A DNA stretch of 64,000 nucleotides, taken from the NCBI RefSeq assembly GCF_040054535.1, contig NC_090777.1:12731001-12795000 (forward strand), read 5' to 3'. Below the pieces are notes generated by a model, which saw only the letters and a program-made list of their open reading frames with translations, was not told the origin of the DNA and did not search any database. The first letter of the stretch is position 1, and each line of letters opens with the position of its first letter. Made by a program: the position numbers and the translations under genes. The DNA is from Antennarius striatus (taxonomy: Eukaryota; Chordata; Actinopteri; Lophiiformes; Antennariidae). This document shows, piece by piece, positions 56,021 through 64,000 of the stretch.

Positions 56021-59000
56021 CTAGATTTTGATTTCTGTGCGAAAGGTCTGTACGAGCTCGTGTTTGGCTGGGTGTCGCCGCGCTTTGACTGTCAGGGTTC
56101 CCTCGGTGCCCAGTGATGATGTAACAGAGGTCGGGTCCACATCCTCAGGTAGTTGGCACTTGTGTGTGAAAGTGTTCATCACAGAACCATCCTGGGCCAA
56201 CTGTCAAAAACAAAATAATAGTGAAGAACTGAAGACGTGTGATTAATGATTGAATGTTCACATCTGGGAAACTGTTGGCAGCTTCAGTCACGTGAAATAG
56301 TTAGGATACCCCATTGAACGATCAGCTCTTAAGAAATGTTGGCATATCAATGTCCAATCTTGCTTTTTATACATTCTATGTGCATGTACAGCTGGTTTCA
56401 TCCCACAGCATCTCAATGGGATTCAGATCCAGGCTTCGACTCAGCCATTCCAGGACTCTCCACTTCTTAGGTTTTAGCCAGTCTTTGATGGATTTGCTGC
56501 TATGCTTTGGGTCATTGTCATGTTGCAGGGTCCAGTTCTGCTTCGTTTATTCTTGTTTTTTCTTTATAGAAAGTTTCACGTGTTCCTTAAGCACCCTCTG
56601 ATATACAGTAGAATCCATGGTGGATTCTGTGATGGTGAGCTGGACCTGCTGTAGCAAAGCATCCCCCAACCATGACACTGCTACCTTCATACTTCATAGT
56701 TGGTATGAGTTTCTTTTCATGGAATGCTGTATTTATTTCACACAAAACATGTCTTCTATTCTAGTGTGCAAATAACTAAACTTTAGACCTAATTTGTCCG
56801 AAGAACATTATTCTAAAAGTCATGTACTTTGTCTACATTCTCTCTGGCAAACTTCAGTCTGGCCTTCATGTTTTTCTTAGAGAACAAATGTTTCCTCCCA
56901 TGAAAGTCAAACATGTTGTCTCTTTCTGCTAGTAGAGTCATGAACTTTCACATCGACAGGAGCAATAGGCTGCTGTAGGTCCTGTGATAACATTTTAGGA
57001 TTTTTCATGACTCCTTTTGACATCTTGCAGTCTGCTCTGGGGTTAACTTGCTTGGACGGCCAGACCTGGGAATGGTGGCTGTTGTTTTGAATGTCCTTCA
57101 CTTGTAAGCAATTTTCTGAATGGTGGAATGACTGATGTCAAATTCTTTACAGATCTTTTTAAATCCCTTACCACACTCATAATCAGCCACAATCTTCTTT
57201 GTGAGGGTATCAGATAGTTCTTTGGATCTCACCATGGTGTCTTGCTTCAGCAGAGAGACACAGCAACCTACATGTCTGAGGTTTAAATGGGGAAAGGCTC
57301 CCTCAGAATGCTGGGTAACAATGTTCTGATCATGTGCACCTGATGTGATAGACCTGTGTGTGATTTTGAACAATTTCAATGGGAAAGTATGTGGGGGTGT
57401 CCTAATGTTTTCCTACACTAAAACACACATTTTTGTTCATATCTTTTGTTTGATGTGTAAAACAATGTTAATTTTTGTTGTTTCATTGCAATTAAATCAC
57501 TTTCTTTACAAGAAGTATATCAAACGAAATTGGACACTAACATGCCAACATTTCTTAATAAAGAGCTGATTATTTAATAGGGTGTCCTAATCTTTTCACA
57601 TGACTGTATGTGTAAATGAGTTTTACCATGACTATCATAGTTATAACATCTCCAAAAATGTTACAGCTGCCAATCAAGCAGAGGGCTGCTCACCTTTTCT
57701 GCATGGACTTCAATCTGGTTGTTGGATGTGGTGACGATGACGTCTTCTGGGGAGAAGTCTCTCACGTCAACTGTGAACTGATAGGAATCCCCAAGAGCCT
57801 TGATGTTTCCAGCTCCACCTAAACCAACAGTGAAAAGAGAAAAAATATTATTGACCACAGGAGGAAACATGCAAGAAATTCTTTATTTCTCTCCTGTGTA
57901 ACTTTCACATTTAAAAAAAAATTGATAGTACTGTACTTGCAAATGAAAGATTATTATGTGGTCAGTCATATGCAGGTCCTAATGTGCATGTTTTTGGAAG
58001 AAGCTGGAGAGCCCAGAGATAACCCACAAAGACCCGGGGAGAACACACAGACAGAGTGGGACTCGGACCTAGAACCGTTTTGCTGTGAGGCGACAGCGCT
58101 ACCCACCTTTGGAAATGAGCATTAGAAAGCCTTATGTAACTATTTCACCTTAAAATAAGATTATTTTTTTTAAATTGTGGGAATAGATTCTGTAGTTTGT
58201 TATTTTTACACCAGCTCACACATGTGGCTGTAACTTTAAATCCTGAGGTATACCAACTCTGATTAGAATTATCTTCTATCACATGAGAAGTAGCTATAAT
58301 TAGAAATAAGTGTCACCTATGACACCTTTGAGAATTATCTATTATAAGAGGTACTTGTGTCCTCCGACATCTATGAGAAGTGTCTGTCTCTGGAAACAGG
58401 CTCCTGTTATGAGAGGAGCCTGTTTCCAGTGATAAGTATCTACTAGAGATGAGCTGTCATTCATGAGTTCTATCAGACGTGTGTTTTAAAGAAGAGCCTG
58501 TATAGCTGACTATACCCAGACCAGGGGTCTCAGAGAACTGAAGTAGTGCTGGTGTAAACAGTAAAATACTAGTCTAGATTTCTACCACCAGGGGAAGGAT
58601 AGGAGCAGGAGGGGACGGAGGAGCAGGGAATACTGGACTGTTTCAGAAAACACATCAGAGCTGGCACTAGGAACACAACAGACCCCTGTCTGGTCCCTCT
58701 ATGAACATCATTATAACGCCTTAAATACTTATGTGGACGTTCATAGAAGAGACTAGCAAATCTATAAAACTGCCTTTTATAATTTGGTCACGTCTAAATT
58801 GTAAAACAATTACACATGAAATCAATGTTTTGCCTTGGGTGGACGTGACTAAACAGATTAGCACAAATGACAATGGCAGTACAATCCAATGATGAAATAA
58901 TGTGCATGACTCATGTCTTTTTATCAGATGGGAAGACATTCCCATCAGGGTTGTCGTTCACGGACATCACATGACCTGTGTGACACTACAGTGTAATCCG

Positions 59001-60697
59001 TCCACCGGTCAGCTGAACTAAGTTTGGGAAGTTTCAGCAACTAACAGGACATTAAAACAACACATAAACAAATTAAAATACTGTAGTATTGTAACGTAAT
59101 GTAACTGAGTGGCACGGTGGTGCAGTGGGTAGCGCTGTCGCCACACAGCAAGGCGGTTCTGGGTTCACATCCCGTTTTGTGTTTAGTTAGCATGTTTTCC
59201 CGTGTCTGCGTGGGTTTCTCCGGGTTCTCTGGCTTCCTCCCAACTCCAAAAACATGCGCTTCAGGTTGATTGGCCGTTCCAAATCGCCCGTAGTGTGTGA
59301 GTGTGTGTGTGCATGATTGTCTGTCTCTGTGTGGCTCTGCGGTGCACTGGCATCGCGCCCGGAGTTTCCCCTGCCCGCCCTAAGCCAGCTAAGATAGGCT
59401 CCATCTCCCCGTGAGCCGCTACAGCAGATAAAGCGGTAAGAAGATGTATGTATGTATGTAATGTAAATTCAACATCTCTACTTCTGCTGAATGAATTTTG
59501 TCCTCGGGGGTGTAAAGGCCAAGCCAAGCTTTAATCCACTGAGATAGTCCACCGCACTTATTTGAATGACATGCTGAAGAACTTCCTGGTAACCAAAGTC
59601 CAGCACACCTCTTTAAGTTTGATTACTCTTTTATATCCATTAAGTTTCTCAGTTAACTTGACCAATTATTAACATCAAATAGCAAAACATTCAGAGTTCA
59701 GCGGTCAAAGAAACTTGATGCTTCCAGGCAGAAACCTAACCCGGCCAACATGGGTCCCTCCATCATTCAGCTCCTACAGTTTTCTTACAGGTAGCCTATA
59801 GTCTTGATTGCTGGCACTGACTTTCAACCTCACCCGATTGTCAGCAGTCTCAATGTTGGTGAACGTTCCCATTTACATAAATGTGTTGTAGGTTAGTTTC
59901 CCGCTCAGAAGTTTGCAGAGATGTGGAGAAAAGATGGAAAAAACACTGCACATGATGTGCCAACAGGAAAAAAGAAAAGGCCACCGGAAGTCCAACATCA
60001 GAGCAAACTGTTCACTTTAGTCAGACATTTGAGTTATTTTTGGGGCGGCACTGGTAGAGCGGGCTGTTCAATGTTCCAAGATCGACGTTCGATTCCCACT
60101 CCCGCCCCAAAAAACACCCAGAGTGTGAGCTGACAGTGAGAGGTATCAGTTCACCTCCGGAGCTCTACTGAGGTGCCCTTGACCAAGGCGCCGTCCCCCT
60201 TACAAGTTGCTCATTTGTGCGCACCACAAAGGAGCTGTCAGATGTTCATATCTTGAAGACAAGCTGTACTTAGTTGAGTGAAGTTAGTAAAGTGGAATGA
60301 CCCAAGGATGATGGCTGTTTGAGTGGAGTATTTGTGTTTGGTGTGAACACACCATTAGACTTCAGCATGAACTCTAAAGTAAAAGATTAGACTACAGATG
60401 GCGAGCAGGTCTTCTTGCTGCTACATAATTGTGTATTATTAGCAGTCTAGCTTTGTCCACTGTTATTGCACTTGCTACCCGTTGCACTTGCTTGGCTGTT
60501 TTACAAATTCGTCAACCTGTGTGTATTTGGTGTGTACACCAGTCACTGGGTAACCATCTGATCATTCCTTATACAGGCGTCATTCCAGATACTCGCTGTG
60601 TGAAGTCACACTGCTGGCAGTCTATCCAGCATTCCCCTGTTCATGTGTATGTGTGTGTGTGTGTGTGTGCACGTGTGTGTGTGTGTGTGTCTGTGTG

Positions 60698-60738
<41 letters not shown>

Positions 60739-61578
60739 ACGCGTGTGTGTGTGTGTCTGTGTTTGTGTGTGTGGGTGTGTGTGCTTTCTTATTAGCTTCA
60801 CCCACCCCTAAGCTCTTTAGCTGCGCCTATGGGATACCAGCCATAGTCAAAACAATTTGACTGTGTCCCTGACAAACAAACCACATGGACTGATTGGAGT
60901 CTGTTTAAAGTACAGATGTCACCAATCCACACATCTGTGTGTGAAATGATGCACAACAGTTCACACTGGCTGCACACATTCCAGAGCTAGAAGAAGAGAT
61001 CAGCACTGGAACGTGAAATGTCTCCATGAGCTTCCTTTTGAAAGACAATTTGGCCGGGTTGCATGGTTTAATTTTAGAGAAGCATGGCTCTGGCTTTGTG
61101 TGATGACGTGCATTTTAGTTTGGTTTAGTTTCTTCTAAAACACTTTAGTCTTTCATTGTGAACAGAAACACACTGACACACATCAGCTTCATCAACCGTT
61201 GACCTTTTGCCTTATGAAATCAGTCCTTCTTCGTTTGAACGGCCACTGACTTGTTTTATCGTCATTAATTTATGGAAGCCACAGTACTAACAAACCCTTT
61301 CCAAGAAATTAAATAAAACTACTTTACAACATAAACTGTCATAAACCTGCTGTTGCTATTATTTTCTTCTAGCTTACAAAGTTATAAAGACCTGAAAGTT
61401 TTATTAACTTACTGGAAAACCCCAGGGCATCACTCCCAGGCCTCATGAAGGAGCCAAAATCCTCAGCGAACAGTCCCCGGCTCTTCTCCATGTATGGGTT
61501 ACCAGAGGATGAGGATGAGGATGAAGTCTGATGGAAACTACGCTCCGAACGATAGGCAGAGGAGTTGGTCCCGCTCAT
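56021..61578 (-). CDS. hspb7: Small heat-shock protein B7 (cvHsp), 3 exons, 156 aa
   Basis: Coding exons: 61578-61413, 57818-57694, 56200-56021. Total is 471 nt, in frame. The alpha-crystallin domain spans exons 2-3, with signature segments [20 protein letters not shown] and [20 protein letters not shown]; the protein ends FRTEIKI as in human HSPB7. The N-terminus has the serine run and the [14 protein letters not shown] motif of the family. The serine-rich region is shorter than the human one (170 aa total). In vertebrates this chaperone acts in heart and skeletal muscle sarcomeres. Intron 2 carries a complete but dead Tc1 element, and intron 1 carries SINE copies and a strong hairpin. The start is the only ATG that fits the family N-terminus. 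Confidence 0.97.
56285..57606 (-). mobile_element. Full-length inactive Tc1-like transposon in hspb7 intron 2
   Basis: Long terminal inverted repeats of about 75 bp: left CAGTCACGTGAAATAGTTAG, right (reverse complement) CAGTCATGTGAAAAGATTAG, both continuing through a shared AAGAAATGTTGGCAT block. TA follows the right end. The minus strand starts a Tc1 transposase at about 57235 ([26 protein letters not shown] helix-turn-helix), followed by [11 protein letters not shown] and many stops. The element is about 1.32 kb with both ends but a broken gene. Confidence 0.88.
57100..57235 (-). pseudogene. Tc1 transposase N-terminus (broken)
   Basis: Encodes the paired-like DNA-binding helices ([12 protein letters not shown]-like, HSTIQKI) and then meets a stop. 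Downstream pieces of the protein can be followed only through several stops and shifts. Confidence 0.75.
57961..58117 (-). repeat. SINE head copy in hspb7 intron 1
   Basis: Minus-strand reading gives GTGGGTAGCGCTGTCGCCTC, a GGTTCTAGGTCCGAGTCCCA B-box region, then TGTGTGTTCTCCCCGGGTC, matching the first half of the SINE at 59108. 3' half missing. Confidence 0.75.
58391..58428. repeat. Perfect 15 bp inverted repeat (hairpin), 8 nt loop
   Basis: TGGAAACAGGCTCCT (58391-58405) is exactly reverse-complementary to AGGAGCCTGTTTCCA (58414-58428), separated by GTTATGAG. It lies in hspb7 intron 1 within a tract of short degenerate repeats containing ATGAGAAGT-like units (about 58270-58470). Confidence 0.95.
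59108..59450 (+). repeat. Near-complete tRNA-like SINE in hspb7 intron 1
   Basis: Starts GGCACGGTGGTGCAGTGGGT (A-box-like), has a GGTTCTGGGTTCACATCCCG B-box region, a conserved core (TCTGCGTGGGTTTCTCCGGG, CTTCCTCCCAACTCC), TAAGATAGGCTCCATCTCC and ends GATAAAGCGGTAAGAAGATG plus a short TATG array. This family is very common in percomorph fishes. Confidence 0.85.
60041..60228 (+). repeat. tRNA-like SINE, copy 2 (hspb7 intron 1)
   Basis: Same family as 3425-3652, on the plus strand: GGGGCGGCACTGGTAGAGCG, CGTTCGATTCCCACTCCCGC, GTGAGCTGACAGTGAGAGG, GAGGTGCCCTTGACCAAGGC, GCCGTCCCCCTTACAAGTTG. It lacks the 15 bp duplication seen in copy 1. Confidence 0.75.
60643..60782. repeat. Compound TG-rich microsatellite
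   Basis: Interrupted TG array with CG, TA and TC interruptions, in hspb7 intron 1. Confidence 0.95.
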
Positions 61579-62274
61579 GGATGGCTGAGTGCTGAGTGAA
61601 GCAGAGGAGGAGAATCAAGGGAGGGAAGAGGAGGCGGAGGGACTTTATTCTTCCTTTTTGGCTGCTCGGGTATTTTTCCAGACTCTTAACACAAGAAATC
61701 AGACACAGTTTGGTCTTCCTTTCCTGTTGTCCTCTATTTATTCAATTCTTAATCTTGTGAAAGAAGATCCCTTATCTGTCCAGTCTCCTGTAGCCTCTCA
61801 TCCACAGACCTTATATCCTGTAAAGGCTCATGTGTGGTTGGACAGTGTGCACGTGTCACAGCTTGCTGGGAAAGGGAAATAGTGTTCTATATTTATCATG
61901 AAATGCACATAGCAATGGAGAGAAGGGTCAGTGGTCTAAAAGGTCCTAGAGATGGAAGGCCCTATGGCAGAAGAGAGGGATTTGATCAGAGAGGCGTATA
62001 GAAAGAGCAGGAGGAGAAAGGAGAAAGCAGCTGTCGCTTCAGACACACTGTGACTGAAAATGCTTCCAGTGCTCTGTCTAATCACCTCCTTAATATTCAA
62101 GGAGATTGAATGAATAGACGTGCCATGAAATGACAGCATCCTGCTGCTTCACATCACGCCGTCAGAGAGAGATCTCCCATTTCTAGGCATGTGTTTATTC
62201 AAGGAACACAAAAACATAAATGATGACAGATGATTCTCCTGTAAAGGCTGTTTTCACCCGCTGAGCTGGACTGA

Positions 62275-62277
<3 letters not shown>
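61579..62277 (-). other. hspb7 upstream region
   Basis: About 0.7 kb upstream of the hspb7 ATG. AT-rich A/T tracts of the kind found in muscle enhancers occur at about 61733 (CTATTTATTC) and 61889 (CTATATTTAT), but neither is a full MEF2 consensus. No exon recognised. Confidence 0.3.
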
Positions 62278-62309
<32 letters not shown>

Positions 62310-62332
62310 CGTGCGTGCGTGTGTGTGTGTGG
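62278..62332. repeat. TG/CGTG microsatellite
   Basis: TG array with an internal (GCGT)n block and a G-run at the right end. Confidence 0.95.
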
Positions 62333-64000
62333 TGGGGGGGTTTATGTCTTATCTGACATGATAAGTTGAGACTAAACAAACATGGAAAGAATGTGCTTGA
62401 AAACAAAGCCATCAGCAGGGAGCAGAGGACTTAGTTGTGACATTGCTTTGTGCTATTAATATCTCCATGGAGAGCACAGTCTTCATGATCACAACCCCTG
62501 CTCTCATCTCCAGTCAGCAGAGCTGACAGCTAAACCAGTGAAACCCATTTATAGGCTGATATCACGCTTTTGATTTCTGCCTCAGACTGTCTGTCTCAAT
62601 CTGTCTGTTAGGACCTGATTATGACACATGACACATCACCCATTTATCATCACCACTATCTCAGTTCTGAGCACCAAATATCTGCCATCACAGGAATTGA
62701 TATTCAACTCCCTCCACTGTTAAAATTTTTAAAAAAATGAATTCAGAAGCTGCTGGAGCGTTGTTTGAACGGTTAGTCAGCATTATAAATGACACCACAC
62801 AGTGTTACGTGCTTTCAACCTTTTCAGTACAATGGCGGACCGCAGTGGGTCTAAATCCAGCCCAGCAACCGACCACCTCCCTGTCAGAAGCACAGAGCAC
62901 CTCCCCTCGCTGGTAACAGCAGTATTGTTGGCTCTTCATGGTCTCTTGGTCAAGAGGAGAAATGGGTGTTCCTCCTCTGATGAGGTCTCAAGACCAAAGC
63001 TGGAGGGGGTTTGGAACACGTGTTATCAGATGACTTATGTAAATTATTAATTTTCCTTTTTCTGAAACAGAACAAAAGACAAATAGTTCTAGAAAAAACT
63101 AAGTTAAAGGGACAGTAAAGTCAAAATGAACCAGGTTTGTATTTGAAGTACATAAGTAAAAAAAAAGGCTTGGTGGCATTTTTATTTTTTTGTGAGCAAT
63201 GGGGACTTAGAAAAACAAAATTTATTGTAAGTTATGGAGCGCGCCATGACAACGGAAGTGACGCAATCGTAGACATCGGGGTGAATCCATATCAATGCAG
63301 ATAAAGCAAACGACAACGTAACAGGCTGATATTTTCACTATTATTTATCAGCATATCGCTTAAAATCATGTCATCGTCATCAAATACTGAGAACGAGTTC
63401 CCAGTGAACCCACCTGAGGGGTAATTATTCCATATAATTACCACCCGATGTATGCGGAGGATGAGAGTTTGGACATCTAGCGACTCATCCCAGGTGTCTC
63501 TCATCTGAATCACATTCTGACAGAGATATCCAAATAGTTATAACGTCCCGTTTTGGTTTACTGTGTGTATGCTAATGCACTAGTCCGTCAATGGGATTTT
63601 CCATATTATATTAGCATTTAGCTAGCCGCCATTCGTTACTGCTGGACTGTGTGGAATTAATAACAACTCTAGTTTATATTAATATGTCTTGTATTTACGA
63701 ATGCATAAGGATCTTCTCAATAAAATGACCTGTCTATCACTTTTGTTTACATTGTGCGAGTGCCATAATCGTGCAATAATCTGGTCATAAAAACATTTAT
63801 ACAATACCTGCAGTAGCTCCAGACATTATTTAATTATCCACTAAACCTTGGGAATTCAGAATAAATACTTTGGGTTGTCCAAAAATGATCTTACCTTCAA
63901 ATGTCTTTGGAAATCATCCGAGGTAACGTGCTCATGGCAGATCCTCAGATCCTTGGTCATAATGACCCTGTTTATCCGTGCTCTCCATCTCCTTCCTAGC
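62333..64000. other. Right flank without recognised gene
   Basis: No family-bearing exon seen. An ATG-initiated plus-strand frame at 62832-63050 in an ACAATGGCGG context and a coding-like but frameshifted stretch at 63369-63480 are listed as leads only. Confidence 0.4.

Overview
This window is nuclear DNA from a ray-finned fish, probably a percomorph teleost. The evidence is compact multi-exon vertebrate genes with canonical introns, long CA/TG and TATC microsatellites, and typical fish transposable-element relics (L2/Maui-like and RTE-like LINEs, Tc1, hAT, pogo, tRNA-like SINEs). There are no prokaryotic features. I assembled exons by hand from splice-site phase and from recalled vertebrate orthologues; no alignment was run.

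Five protein-coding genes are supported, all on the minus strand and all apparently complete. From right to left, in the direction of transcription, they are hspb7 (61578-56021, 3 exons, 156 aa, small heat-shock protein), zbtb17 (51587-45754, 14 coding exons, 900 aa, BTB and 13 zinc fingers, Miz-1), ddost (43741-40036, 11 exons, 437 aa, 48 kDa oligosaccharyltransferase subunit), plekhm2 (38194-26437, 20 exons, 1025 aa, RUN/PH lysosome-kinesin adaptor, SKIP) and ano7 (21442-5068, 22 exons, 904 aa, anoctamin/TMEM16). Every exon chain closes in frame. The human orthologues of the first four lie on 1p36; human ANO7 is on 2q37. The genes do not form one pathway. They are neighbours by chromosomal history: muscle proteostasis, transcription, N-glycosylation, lysosome transport, and membrane lipid or ion transport.

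Layout: 1-5 kb is a repeat-rich flank with a dead L2-type LINE whose 3' tail has expanded into about 270 bp of TATC. 5-21.4 kb is ano7; its introns hold a Tc1 relic, a paired interspersed repeat, and a 2.8 kb nest of three DNA transposons. 21.4-26.4 kb is gene-poor and is probably in part the plekhm2 3' UTR. 26.4-38.2 kb is plekhm2, with a LINE relic in intron 8. 38.2-45.7 kb holds ddost between LINE fragments in opposite orientations. 45.7-51.6 kb is zbtb17. 51.6-55 kb holds an RT/endonuclease LINE relic and a CpG-rich segment that may be the zbtb17 promoter. 56-61.6 kb is hspb7, with a full-length dead Tc1 element, SINEs and a perfect hairpin in its introns. 61.6-64 kb has no recognised gene.

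I see no previously undescribed biological system here. The items most worth a second look are the three-layer transposon nest with a perfect inner target-site duplication, a GC-AG intron in ddost, split LINE halves facing each other around ddost, a long UG repeat just after an ano7 5' splice site, and the hspb7 intronic hairpin.
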